Shown piece after piece: positions 16,610 to 25,402 of a stretch of 64,000 nt of DNA. The stretch is taken from assembly GCA_023230855.1 (NCBI GenBank), contig JALNWQ010000008.1, forward strand, positions 153,457 to 217,456. The letters are read 5' to 3'. The stretch is from Solirubrobacteraceae bacterium. Its GTDB lineage: Bacteria; Actinomycetota; Thermoleophilia; Solirubrobacterales; Solirubrobacteraceae. The position numbers and the translations under genes were made by a program. Under the pieces are notes generated by a model that was given only the letters and a program-made list of their open reading frames with translations, had not been told where the DNA came from and did not search any database. Positions within the stretch are counted from its first letter, which is position 1; each line of letters begins with the position of its first letter.

Positions 16610-17413
16610 TCAGCCATTCGGGCGACGACCGGCCACCGCGAAGAACCCCGAGACGTGACGTCCCGGTCCGCGGCGTCGCCCCGTCGTCCCGGCGGGCTCG
16701 ACGGTCACGTCAGCGAACCCCGCCCGGCGAACCAGCCGCCGGGTCGCGGGTGGCGACAGCAACTTGACCCGTCCGTGGTTGTGGCGCCACCCCGTCGCCC
16801 GACACACCTGCCGGGCGGCGGGCGCCGGCAGCAGGTGCACGATCGGGTCCCCGGTGAACGGCTCGGTCCAGCGCCACCGGTTGGCGTGGTACATGAGCAG
16901 CCACCCTCCGGGCCGCAGCACGCGCCGGAACGCCCCGAGCGCCGCGGTCATCGCGTCGCGGGTCGTGAGGTAGAGGAACGCGTTGTTGACGAGCACCACG
17001 TCGATCGACCCGTCGGCGACGGGGGCCAGGTCGACCATGTCGCCCTGGGCGAACCGGATCGCGTCGTCGAGCCCGGCTCCGTGCACGGCACGCGTCGCGA
17101 CCCCGATGAGGTCTGCCTGCTGGTCGATCCCGACGAGCGAGCGTGGACCGTGCGTGGTCGCCAGGTAGGTGCCGAGCGCCCCGAACCCGGAGCCCACCTC
17201 GAGAACGTCCCGGTCGCGGAGGGTGGTGGGGGTCAGGCGCTCGAGGTGCCCGACGAGCGCATCGCCCCGCTTGGGCACAAGCGTCGAGTTGATCTGGATG
17301 GTGCGCTGGGTCGCGACGGTGTCGCCGCGACCGCGTTCGTCGAAGTACGCGCGGAGCTGCGCCTGGTACGCCTCGACCGCGGCCTCCCAGTGGTCGGTGG
17401 AGACCTCGGGCAT
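16610..17413 (-). CDS. SAM-dependent methyltransferase (class I)
   Basis: The product is 267 aa. Motif I is VLEVGSGFGALG, the acidic ribose-binding residue lies in VGIDQQ, and GDMVDLAPVADGSIDVVLVNN carries motifs II-III, with FRRVLRPGGWLLM after it. The substrate is unknown. As the first gene at the left edge of the polysaccharide locus, divergent from the sugar dehydrogenases by 76 bp, it could methylate a sugar or lipid carrier. It is a stand-alone cytosolic enzyme. Confidence 0.82.
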   Translation of the reverse strand: MPEVSTDHWEAAVEAYQAQLRAYFDERGRGDTVATQRTIQINSTLVPKRGDALVGHLERLTPTTLRDRDVLEVGSGFGALGTYLATTHGPRSLVGIDQQADLIGVATRAVHGAGLDDAIRFAQGDMVDLAPVADGSIDVVLVNNAFLYLTTRDAMTAALGAFRRVLRPGGWLLMYHANRWRWTEPFTGDPIVHLLPAPAARQVCRATGWRHNHGRVKLLSPPATRRLVRRAGFADVTVEPAGTTGRRRGPGRHVSGFFAVAGRRPNG

Positions 17414-17489
17414 CCCGATGATGGTACTTCGGATGACGGCCCGCCCCGAGCGGCGTCACCACCGGTGCCGCGACGTTAGTGTGCGCCGC

Positions 17490-18521
17490 ATGCAGGTCGA
17501 GGCTCGCCCACCGCTCACCGCCGCCGTCGTCGGCCTGGGCATGATGGGTCGCCACCACGCGCGCCTCCTCCAATCCCTGGATGGCGTGCGGTTCGTCGGC
17601 GCGGCCGATGGCGCCGGCGACGTGCACGGCGTGCTGGCCGATCCGGCGCTCCTGCGGTCGAGCGTCGAGGAGCTGGTCGAGCGCGACCGGCCCGACATGC
17701 TCGTGGTGGCGGTCCCGACCGAGCACCATCTGCCGGTGGTCGAGTCGGCTGCGGCCGCGGGATGCCACGTGCTGGTGGAGAAGCCCGTCGCGGCCTCCGT
17801 CGCGGAGGCGGAGCGCGTCATCGACGCGTGCGCGCGGGCCGGCGTCCGGGGCGCTGTCGGCCATGTCGAGCGCCACAATCCGGCCTTGCGCGAGATGCGT
17901 CGTCGGATCGCGGACGGGCAGATCGGCGACGTCGTCGCCATCAGTGGCGAGCGCAGCGGACCGTTCCCCGACCGCATCCGCGACGTCGGCGTCGTCAAGG
18001 ACCTGGCGTCCCACGACCTGGATCTGGCGATGTGGCTCGGCGGAGCGGAGGTCGCGTCGTTGGCCGCCCGCACGCAGTTCCGCGCCGGCCGGCAGCACGA
18101 GGACCTGGTCATGGTGACCGGCGACCTGGAGAACGGGGTCAGCTTCAACCTGCAGGTCGATTGGCTCACCCCGACGAAGACCCGCCGCACCCGGGTGCTC
18201 GGCACCGACGGCATGCTCGTCGCCGACTCGCTGCGCTCCGAGCTGCAGTTCTACGAGAACGGCCGGGTGCGGATCGAGTGGACGCAGAGCCAGCAGTTCA
18301 AGGGCGTGAGCGAGGGCGACGTCACCCGGTACGCGCTCCAGCAGCGTGAGCCGCTGCGGGTGGAGCTGGAGGCGTTCCGTGATCTGGTGACGGGCGACGA
18401 CGACGCGCCCGTCGTGTCGTTGGAGCGGGGCCTGTGCGTGCTGCGGGCCGCCGAGGCCGCGCTGCAGAGCGCCTCGACCGGATCGACGGTCTCGTTGGCG
18501 ACGGTGCAGGGCGCGGCATGA
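17490..18521 (+). CDS. Gfo/Idh/MocA oxidoreductase (WbpB-like sugar-nucleotide 3-dehydrogenase)
   Basis: The product is 343 aa. The Rossmann motif is AVVGLGMMGRHHARLL, the EKP motif appears in VLVEKPVAA, and GHVERHNPALREM resembles the UDP-GlcNAc(A) 3-dehydrogenase subgroup. NAD-dependent oxidation of a sugar-nucleotide C3 would prepare it for the DegT aminotransferase found at 32019. ATG 17490 is chosen from the Rossmann start. The gene overlaps the next dehydrogenase gene by ATGA. It is the first gene of a long operon running to about 31991. Confidence 0.85.
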   Translation: MQVEARPPLTAAVVGLGMMGRHHARLLQSLDGVRFVGAADGAGDVHGVLADPALLRSSVEELVERDRPDMLVVAVPTEHHLPVVESAAAAGCHVLVEKPVAASVAEAERVIDACARAGVRGAVGHVERHNPALREMRRRIADGQIGDVVAISGERSGPFPDRIRDVGVVKDLASHDLDLAMWLGGAEVASLAARTQFRAGRQHEDLVMVTGDLENGVSFNLQVDWLTPTKTRRTRVLGTDGMLVADSLRSELQFYENGRVRIEWTQSQQFKGVSEGDVTRYALQQREPLRVELEAFRDLVTGDDDAPVVSLERGLCVLRAAEAALQSASTGSTVSLATVQGAA

Positions 18522-19789
18522 GGGCCGTCGTCGTCGCGCTCGGCAAGATCGGCCTGCCGATCGCCGTGCACATCGCGCGGGCGGGGCACGACGTCGTCGG
18601 GTGCGACATCGACCCTCGCGTACGGGACGCGGTCGCCGCGGGCCGGGCCCCGTTCCCGGGCGAGGCGCATTTGGACGACTACCTGACGGAGGTCGTCGAC
18701 GCGGGACGCCTCACGGTGTCGGGCGACACGACCGCGGCGGTCGCCGCGGGCGCGGACCTCGTCATCGTCGTGCCGCCCCTCATCGTCGACCGCGAGGCAC
18801 GACCCGATTGGCGGGTGATGGACGCCGCGCTGACCGACGTGGGCCGGGGACTCCAGGCCGGCACGGTCGTGAGCGTCGAGACGACCCTGCCGACCGGGTC
18901 GACCCGGTCGCGGGTCGCGCCGATGCTCGCCGACCTCAGCGGGCTGCGGTCCGAGGCCGACTTCTTCACGGTCCACAGCCCCGAGCGGGTGTTCAGCGGC
19001 CGGATCTTCGCGGACCTGGAGACCTATCCCAAGCTCGTGGGCGGATTGACCGATGCCGGCGAGGCCCGTGCGGTCGAGCTGTACCGCACGTTCATCCGTC
19101 AGGCCGAGGTGTGGGGCATGGGATCGGCCGAGGCGGCCGAGCTGGCGAAGCTGGCCGAGACGACGTACCGCGACATCAACATCGCGTTCGCCAACGAGCT
19201 GGCCCGCCACGCCGACGCGATCGGGGTGGACGTGGACCGTGTCATCGACGCGTCGAACTCGCAGCCGTTCTCGCACATCCACCGTCCCGGGATCGCGGTC
19301 GGCGGCCATTGCATCCCGGTGTACCCGCGGTTCTACCTGGCGGGCGATCCGGACGCCCGCGTCCCGGCCGCCGCCCGCGCGTCGAACCTGGAGATGCCGT
19401 CGTACGCGGTCGATCTGCTCCGCGACCTGCTCGGCGGGTCCCTGGACGGCGCCCGGGTGCACGTCCTGGGAGCCGCCTATCGCGGCGGCGTGAAGGAGAC
19501 CGCGTTCTCGGGCGTGTTCGACGTGTTCGACGCGCTACGCGATCGTGGAGCGACGCCCCTGGTGAGCGACCCGCTCTACACCGACGATGAGCTTCGGGCG
19601 CTCGGGCTGGAGCCGTTCGACGGCCACCCTGTCGACGGGGTGATCGTCCAGGCCGACCACGCCGAGTACCGCGATCTGGCCGCCGAAGCCCTCGACGGCG
19701 CGCGAGCCGTCGTGGACGGCCGAGGCGTCGTCGACGTGGATGCGTTGCGTGCGGCGGGAGTGGCGGTCAAGCGCATCGGGCGGCCGTAG
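18518..19789 (+). CDS. UDP-sugar 6-dehydrogenase (WbpA/WecC-like)
   Basis: The product is 423 aa. It has an N-terminal NAD domain (VVALGKIGLPIAVHIARAGHDVVGCDID), the central motif AELAKLAETTYRDINIAFANE, and the catalytic Cys265 in GGHCIPVYP. The UDPG/MGDP dehydrogenase C-terminal domain is also present. The AETTYRDINIAFANE type is that of UDP-GlcNAc or UDP-ManNAc 6-dehydrogenases, which make uronic acids for polysaccharides. It is translationally coupled to the preceding Gfo/Idh gene (ATGA). Together they resemble WbpA plus WbpB of the diacetamido-uronic acid pathway. Confidence 0.9.
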   Translation: MRAVVVALGKIGLPIAVHIARAGHDVVGCDIDPRVRDAVAAGRAPFPGEAHLDDYLTEVVDAGRLTVSGDTTAAVAAGADLVIVVPPLIVDREARPDWRVMDAALTDVGRGLQAGTVVSVETTLPTGSTRSRVAPMLADLSGLRSEADFFTVHSPERVFSGRIFADLETYPKLVGGLTDAGEARAVELYRTFIRQAEVWGMGSAEAAELAKLAETTYRDINIAFANELARHADAIGVDVDRVIDASNSQPFSHIHRPGIAVGGHCIPVYPRFYLAGDPDARVPAAARASNLEMPSYAVDLLRDLLGGSLDGARVHVLGAAYRGGVKETAFSGVFDVFDALRDRGATPLVSDPLYTDDELRALGLEPFDGHPVDGVIVQADHAEYRDLAAEALDGARAVVDGRGVVDVDALRAAGVAVKRIGRP

Positions 19790-19799
19790 CGCACCGACG

Positions 19800-20966
19800 G
19801 TGTCGACCGAGATCGAATCGGCCGGTCAGGCCGACCACGTGCTCCAACTGCTCGCCCGCCACGTGACGGACGGCGACCCGATGGGCTTGGGCTTCGGATC
19901 GGACGCCTTCCATGCGCATCCGATCCACCATCCGATGGCGATGGCCTTGTACCTCGAGGGGTGCTGCGAGCTCTACGCGGCCACGCAAGACGCCTGGTGG
20001 CTCGAGCAGTCCTCGCGTCTCGTGTCCGAGCTGAAGGAGTGCGCCGTTCGCAGCGTTCGGGGCCTCGGTTGGGGACTGGGCTTCAGTTGGCGCTCGGCGC
20101 CGGCGGACGGGATCTACACCGTGACGACGGCAACCGTGGCGCGTGCGTTGGCCGTTGCCTGCACGTGCGTCGACGATCGCACCGCCCCCGCTCTGTTGGC
20201 CAGTGCGGTGCAGTTCCTGACCTACGACATCCCTTGGCGAGTCGGCCCACGTGGCGCCGCACCGTGGTACGCCCCGACGCTGCCCTTCGTCGTTCCCAAC
20301 GTGGCGTCGATGACGACCGCCGCGCTGGTCGCCTCGATACCCCACGTGGGGGCCGACGTCACGCCCGCGGTGACGGCGACGCGCGAGTTCGTGCGCAGCA
20401 CGCAGGACGTGAGTGGCGGCTGGCGCTACGGCGAGACCGATCGCACAGCTCGGGGACGCTTGCGGCCGTCGGACGTCGTCGACGCCTTGCATCACACCTA
20501 CGCGCAAGCCGGACTCGACACGCATGACCACGACCCCAGGTCGTCCGCGCACCGCTTCGCTGCACGACATCTCCACCGCGGAGACGGCACGCTCCGCGAG
20601 CGCGTCCTGCTCCTGCGCCGCGACGACGAGTTCACGGATCGGCTCCGTCGTCGTCGTGATGTCATGGTCGTGCGTGACGGCCCCACGCTCATGGCGCGAT
20701 TCGAGACCGAGTCTCGCCTCGCCGCTTACGGCGCGATGATCGGTGAGCTCGTCGCCCACCCCACCGCTGCGTCGCCCCCACTCCTGGAAGCGCTCGTGGC
20801 CCGCATGGTCGACCGCCACGGACGTGACGCCAGCGGCCGCTTCCGGTACACGGCCGTCGACGACAGCACGTTCCCCCGTCAGGAGGCCCACCTCTTCTGG
20901 GGCCTTGCCCGCTACGTGCGCCACACTTCACCCTCGCCCACCGTCGACCGAGATCCCCGCCCATGA
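19800..20966 (+). CDS. Alpha/alpha-barrel protein of the polysaccharide operon
   Basis: The product is 388 aa from GTG 19800, 10 nt after the previous stop. The sequence is a series of amphipathic helices with barrel-type motifs (MALYLEGCCELYAATQDAWW, VSGGWRYGETD, EAHLFWGLARYVRH). This is typical of six-hairpin glycosidase, epimerase or lyase folds. The GGWRYG turn resembles the QW-like repeat of such toroids. No catalytic acid pair can be assigned. It lacks a signal peptide. It probably acts on a lipid-linked or nascent saccharide in the cytosol. Paralogous motifs occur in the gene at 27224. Confidence 0.6.
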   Translation: MSTEIESAGQADHVLQLLARHVTDGDPMGLGFGSDAFHAHPIHHPMAMALYLEGCCELYAATQDAWWLEQSSRLVSELKECAVRSVRGLGWGLGFSWRSAPADGIYTVTTATVARALAVACTCVDDRTAPALLASAVQFLTYDIPWRVGPRGAAPWYAPTLPFVVPNVASMTTAALVASIPHVGADVTPAVTATREFVRSTQDVSGGWRYGETDRTARGRLRPSDVVDALHHTYAQAGLDTHDHDPRSSAHRFAARHLHRGDGTLRERVLLLRRDDEFTDRLRRRRDVMVVRDGPTLMARFETESRLAAYGAMIGELVAHPTAASPPLLEALVARMVDRHGRDASGRFRYTAVDDSTFPRQEAHLFWGLARYVRHTSPSPTVDRDPRP

Positions 20967-21304
20967 CCGACGACATCCAGCGCCTCGACCAGAAGCTCGC
21001 GTCGCTGCACGCCGAGCTCGCACAGTTTCCGCCTGCGTCGGGGTGCCCTTGGCCGGTCGCACGAGTCTTCAACGAGTTGCTCAAGCAGGCCAAGCTCGTC
21101 CGTGAGGACCCTGTGGTCCAAGGCATCCGCTTCGCGGCGGAGCATCCGACGGTCGGCGACGGAAGCCTGAGCGACATCCTCGTCGGCACCGTCCGCGTCC
21201 TCGTCGCACAGATCCGCCTCGCGCTCGAGGACGAGCCGCAGGGCATGGCGACCGACGAGGCCCCCGCGCAGCAACGCCCGGACGAGGCTCAGGCATCCGA
21301 GTGA
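20963..21304 (+). CDS. Small hypothetical protein in polysaccharide operon
   Basis: The product is 113 aa. It overlaps its upstream neighbour by ATGA and its downstream neighbour by one base (TGATG). It is helical and soluble (IQRLDQKLASLHAELAQF, VARVFNELLKQAKLVRED), with an acidic, Gln-rich tail. It is not recognised. Tight coupling between two barrel-like genes suggests an accessory or partner role. Short helical proteins of this kind occur in actinobacterial glycan clusters. Confidence 0.65.
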   Translation: MTDDIQRLDQKLASLHAELAQFPPASGCPWPVARVFNELLKQAKLVREDPVVQGIRFAAEHPTVGDGSLSDILVGTVRVLVAQIRLALEDEPQGMATDEAPAQQRPDEAQASE

Positions 21305-22134
21305 TGCAGTCGCCTGACACGTCCGATCGGGCATCGCTCTGCCGTGGCTACGTGGCGCTGTTCAACCGACGCTCACGACGGTTCGGCGGCACGCCGTTCG
21401 AGCAGGCCGACCTGACGGGGTTGACCGCGCTGGCCGTGGCGCGTTGCCCGCTGCCCGCCGGGTCTCCGGTCGCGACCAACGCGCTCGACAATCTTCAGGC
21501 TTGGTCGCAGCTCATCCTCGATGACGGGCACCGTCCCGCAACCGATCTCGTCGGCCTCGCATGGGCCAACGCCTACGGCCGACTACCGCTCGACGATCCG
21601 CCGACGGCGATCTTGGAAGCGATCCTCCAGGCCGGGGCACGGCCGGGGGCCGTGCACGGACTCCTGGCGGGCACGATGCGGCTCGCGTTCACCGCAGGTG
21701 CCCTGCCATTCATGAACTGGCGGACCCGCCCGATCGCCGAGCGGGAGCACCGACGTTGGACGGAGTACGCATCCTCCGGCCTCGCCACCCTCGAGCCGAC
21801 CGGTGCCGACACGGCCCAGTTCTCGCTGGCCGCGCGCGCCACGTACTTCGCCGCCGACGGCGCTCGCCCCGGGTCCGGGCTTCACGCGCAGGCCAACGCG
21901 CTGGCGCGCCGCCTCGCTTCGACGCTGCCCCAGGACGCTGCGTCGGCCGTCGTCGCACAGGTCGCGGCCGCTGCAAGCGCGTCCGGCGCGGCCGATGAAG
22001 CGATCGCGCTCCTCCGACAGTTGGTCCACCGTCGACCTTGCGACGGCGAGCCGTTCATCGCGCGCGCCGCCGGTGACGACCGGGTTGAGACGAGCCCGTG
22101 GATCCCGCTCGCCCTCGCGTCCGCCGGCTCATGA
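21304..22134 (+). CDS. Helical-repeat protein related to N-terminal part of the gene at 27224
   Basis: The product is 276 aa. It is all-helical, without signal or membrane segment. Its C-terminal TSPWIPLALASAGS matches TSPWVPLAIVATSDD of the 918-aa protein at 27224. The preceding stretch (LVRQLVHRRPCDGEPF-like) occupies the same place as in that protein, so the two are likely paralogues. The ATG at 21304 overlaps the previous stop. A GTG immediately before it is an alternative start. Function unknown; an alpha/alpha-toroid scaffold or inactive enzyme is plausible. Confidence 0.6.
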   Translation: MQSPDTSDRASLCRGYVALFNRRSRRFGGTPFEQADLTGLTALAVARCPLPAGSPVATNALDNLQAWSQLILDDGHRPATDLVGLAWANAYGRLPLDDPPTAILEAILQAGARPGAVHGLLAGTMRLAFTAGALPFMNWRTRPIAEREHRRWTEYASSGLATLEPTGADTAQFSLAARATYFAADGARPGSGLHAQANALARRLASTLPQDAASAVVAQVAAAASASGAADEAIALLRQLVHRRPCDGEPFIARAAGDDRVETSPWIPLALASAGS

Positions 22135-23741
22135 CACGCGGCGAAGCAACCACGAACCGCGGTGGCGGCGATCGAGGTGGCAACGCGCCCATCCGTCGCG
22201 TGTGCATGTTCGTCTACAACAACGGCGCTCGCGACGTCCGTGTCCACAAGGAGGCACAGACCCTGGTGGCGAGCGGCCGAGCGGTCGAGGTCGTCTGCGT
22301 GCTCGACCGCACGACGACGCCCCGCGAAGAGCGTGACGGGTTCACGATCACCCGGATCGATCGCAACCCTCCGCACTACCGACTGTTGCGCTGGGCGCGG
22401 TTCACGCGGGCAAACGCCCGCCGGTCCCGGCTGCGACGCCGACGGCGAGGCGTGGTGCTGCGGCTGCCAGTCCTGCGCATCACGAAGCCGGATGGCGCGA
22501 CGCTCGCGGAACGGCTTCCCCGGACCGTTCGACGGCCGTACGAGGCTGCTCGTTGGCGCGTCCTACGCCGCGTGCCCCGCTTGCGGCGTCACTATTACCG
22601 CCGCCGGGCCGAGCGTTCGCGTGCGATCAAGGTCGCGGACATCCTCGCCAAGCAGCCTCAAGCGCCGGCTCGGACCACCCGCCCCCTGACCGTTCGCGCA
22701 CCGCGGGTGACCGCGCCGGGGCCGACCTCGACGTGGATCAGGCACGTCGACGTCGCAGTCAGCACGCGGAGCTACCGCGCGGTGATGTGGTTCCACAAGC
22801 CACTGATGTACCTCGACTACTACCGCCGCGCGGCGAAGGTCGCCGAGAGCGGGGGATTCGACGCGTTCCACGCCCACGATCTGAACACGATGCCGGTCGC
22901 GTGGCTGGTGGCGCGTCGGACCGGCAAGCCGTTGATCTTCGACGCACACGAGCTGTACCCGGACGTCAGCGGGCTGTCGCGCCGCGAGCGCGCCGTGTGG
23001 CGCGTCGCCGAGCGGCTGCTGTCGCCGCGCGCGACGCGCGTGATCACCGTGTGCGAGTCGATCGCCGGCGAGCTCACCAAGCGGCACAAGCTGGACCCAC
23101 CCACGATCCTCCTCAACTGCCCACCGCGAACGGCCAGGCCCCAGCTCTCGTCGTCCGACGCGCTCCGTCGACACGCAGGGCTGCTCGATTCGACGACGCC
23201 GATCGTCCTGTACCAAGGTGGGTACGCCCCCGGGCGTGGTCTCGAGGAGCTCATCGCCGCCGCGGAAGACATCCAGAGCGCCACGCTCGTCCTCATGGGT
23301 TGGGGCACGATCGAGGAGCAACTCGCCGCCACCATTCGCGAGCGGGGCCTGGAAGGGCGCGTGCGCATGGTGCCGCCCGTGCCCCAGCAGGAGTTGCTGA
23401 CGTACACCGCGGGGGCCGACATCGGCGTCATCCCGTACCAGCCGGTTGGACTCAACAACTACTACACGACGCCGAACAAGATGTTCGAGTACGTCAACGC
23501 CGGCGTCGCGGTCGCCGGCAGCGCCGTGCCCGAGATCACGCGCTTCGTCCAGGGATACGGTTTCGGCGTGACGTTCGATCCGTACGACCCGTCCGACATC
23601 GCGCGTGCGATCAACGGCTTGCTCGCCGATCCCGAGGCGCTACGCGACAAGCGACGGGCCGCGGCCGCGGCGGCGGAGCAGCTCAACTGGGACTGCGAGC
23701 AGCGCAAGCTCGTGTCGCTGTACGACGAGTTGGCCGCATAG
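22131..23741 (+). CDS. GT4-type glycosyltransferase with insertion
   Basis: The product is 536 aa, longer than the usual 380-400. The GT-B fold is clear: MFVYNNGARDVRVHKEAQTL at the start, FHAHDLNTMPVAW and LIFDAHELYPDVSGL in the acceptor half, VLYQGGYAPGRGLEELI, and the donor-site NKMFEYVNAGVAVAGS. About 150 residues of basic sequence (residues about 75-210) are inserted between the first strands and HAHD. They may form a membrane-binding patch. The start overlaps the previous gene by ATGA. It is a cytosolic retaining transferase that builds the repeat unit. Confidence 0.85.
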   Translation: MTRGEATTNRGGGDRGGNAPIRRVCMFVYNNGARDVRVHKEAQTLVASGRAVEVVCVLDRTTTPREERDGFTITRIDRNPPHYRLLRWARFTRANARRSRLRRRRRGVVLRLPVLRITKPDGATLAERLPRTVRRPYEAARWRVLRRVPRLRRHYYRRRAERSRAIKVADILAKQPQAPARTTRPLTVRAPRVTAPGPTSTWIRHVDVAVSTRSYRAVMWFHKPLMYLDYYRRAAKVAESGGFDAFHAHDLNTMPVAWLVARRTGKPLIFDAHELYPDVSGLSRRERAVWRVAERLLSPRATRVITVCESIAGELTKRHKLDPPTILLNCPPRTARPQLSSSDALRRHAGLLDSTTPIVLYQGGYAPGRGLEELIAAAEDIQSATLVLMGWGTIEEQLAATIRERGLEGRVRMVPPVPQQELLTYTAGADIGVIPYQPVGLNNYYTTPNKMFEYVNAGVAVAGSAVPEITRFVQGYGFGVTFDPYDPSDIARAINGLLADPEALRDKRRAAAAAAEQLNWDCEQRKLVSLYDELAA

Positions 23742-25288
23742 TGCTGGTCGTACTCGGTGATCGCGCGGACGAGCATGCCGTATTCCGCGACGAGGGCCGC
23801 GGCTATTGGGTCGCCGCGTTGCGCGTCGTGCTGGAGAAGCACGGCGTGCTGCGGTGGGCGTCGCGGTCTCCCACGTCGCTGCTGACCGAGACGGACCGTC
23901 TGGCGCCGCTGGTGATCGGCCGTCTGCCCGCCGCACGCTGGACGCCAGAACTGCTCGCACGCGTGCAGGCGCACGAAGGGCCGGTGTTGTTGGAGGCACC
24001 CGTGCCGCTCGAGCTCCTCGACCTGCTCGGAGCGACGGCGCACGGGCCGCTAGACCGTTCGTTGCGGCTGCACGTCACCGACGCCCGCACTGCCACAGCC
24101 GCAAACGGCTTCGGCGCCGCACCGGGAGGCGAGATCGAGCCGACGCGGATCCGACCGATCGACCGTGATCCGGCGCTTGATTGGCAACTCACGCCCGGGG
24201 TCGACGTGACGCCGCGCCAGGCCGAGGCCTGGCGCCGCCCCGGATGGGACGTCGAGCACTGGTCGGTCGGGCCCGACACGGCCGTCTTGGCGGAGTGGCG
24301 CTCCCCGGCCGGGGGCGCATGGCCCGCCGTCGTCCGACGCGGGACGCTCACCGTCGCGTCGTTCGGCCTGCTCGGCGCCATCACCCAGGCCCACACCAGC
24401 GAGCCGTTCGACGGTGCGGAGATGCGAAGCAGCCCCCGCACGCTCGGCTTCGAGGTGCTTGCGCTGGCGCTGTTGGCGCAGCTCCACGAAGCGTCCAACC
24501 GCCCGTTCGTCCGGATCGACCCGTGGCCGAGCGACCATGGATGGGCGCTCAACGTCCGTCACGACTTCGATCGCCCGCTCCGCCGGCGCGAGGTCCAATG
24601 GCGACTGGACGCCCACGACCGCCTCGGTACCCGCGCGACGTGGTATTGGCGGGCCCGACACGTCGGTGCCGCGCCCGGCGAGCGCCGCCAGCACCGGCGG
24701 GGTCCGGGTCCGCTCGCGGGACGACGTGCCATCAAAGCGGCCGCGGCCAACCCACGTCACGAGGTCGCGTGGCACACCGAGCGATTGGGACCGCCGTCAG
24801 ATGCCGAGCGGCGACGGATCGAGCGCGCCGCCAAGGTCCGACTCACCGGCTCCTGCGCACACGGGGCGGCCGACTGCTTTCGCTACCAGGGCGCACCGAA
24901 CGTCCTATGGGCCCACGCCGCCGGGCTGCGGTACACCGAGCTGATCCAGCGGGCGCACATGCATCCGCACCGGTTCCCTGCGTTGACGGCGGACGGCGGG
25001 ATCGACGTCCTGGACATCATCTGCCTGCCGCACCACGAGTCGCTCGACCGGTCGATGCGCGACGGCGATGTGAACAGCGATCGCATCATGCAGATGGCCG
25101 AGCACTTTCGGAGGGCCGGCGGACTCCTCCAAGTGATGAACCACCCCGACATCAACCAGGAGCACCTCTTCGAACTGCTTCGCGACCTGCCCAGGGACGG
25201 GCGGCTCGACGTGACGGCCAGCGAGGCGGCCGATTGGTGGGCAGCCAGCCACGTCATACCCTCCGATCGACGGAAGCTTAGTCCCTGA
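23741..25288 (+). CDS. NodB-like polysaccharide deacetylase-family protein
   Basis: The product is 515 aa from GTG 23741, sharing its G with the previous TAG. The C-terminal 300 residues show a deacetylase-like barrel: LNVRHDFDRPLRRREVQWRL takes the place of the DxD metal motif, RATWYWRARH the next strand, RHEVAWHTERLG the H-x-G-x-H-like strand, and later GSCAHG and MNHPDINQEHLF. The N-terminal 150 residues are unassigned. It lacks a signal peptide. Related proteins occur next to heparinase-like genes in sugar clusters. Deacetylation of an N-acetyl sugar intermediate is plausible but unproven. Confidence 0.65.
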   Translation: MLVVLGDRADEHAVFRDEGRGYWVAALRVVLEKHGVLRWASRSPTSLLTETDRLAPLVIGRLPAARWTPELLARVQAHEGPVLLEAPVPLELLDLLGATAHGPLDRSLRLHVTDARTATAANGFGAAPGGEIEPTRIRPIDRDPALDWQLTPGVDVTPRQAEAWRRPGWDVEHWSVGPDTAVLAEWRSPAGGAWPAVVRRGTLTVASFGLLGAITQAHTSEPFDGAEMRSSPRTLGFEVLALALLAQLHEASNRPFVRIDPWPSDHGWALNVRHDFDRPLRRREVQWRLDAHDRLGTRATWYWRARHVGAAPGERRQHRRGPGPLAGRRAIKAAAANPRHEVAWHTERLGPPSDAERRRIERAAKVRLTGSCAHGAADCFRYQGAPNVLWAHAAGLRYTELIQRAHMHPHRFPALTADGGIDVLDIICLPHHESLDRSMRDGDVNSDRIMQMAEHFRRAGGLLQVMNHPDINQEHLFELLRDLPRDGRLDVTASEAADWWAASHVIPSDRRKLSP

Positions 25289-25402
25289 CTCAAACGCTTC
25301 AGTCGAACTAAGGCTCATGGGAGAAGTCGCTAGTCGGGTAGGCTCCGCTTGGACCGTAGCCACCTCACTACGCGCCCGGACAGCGACACGGCGACCCTCT
25401 CC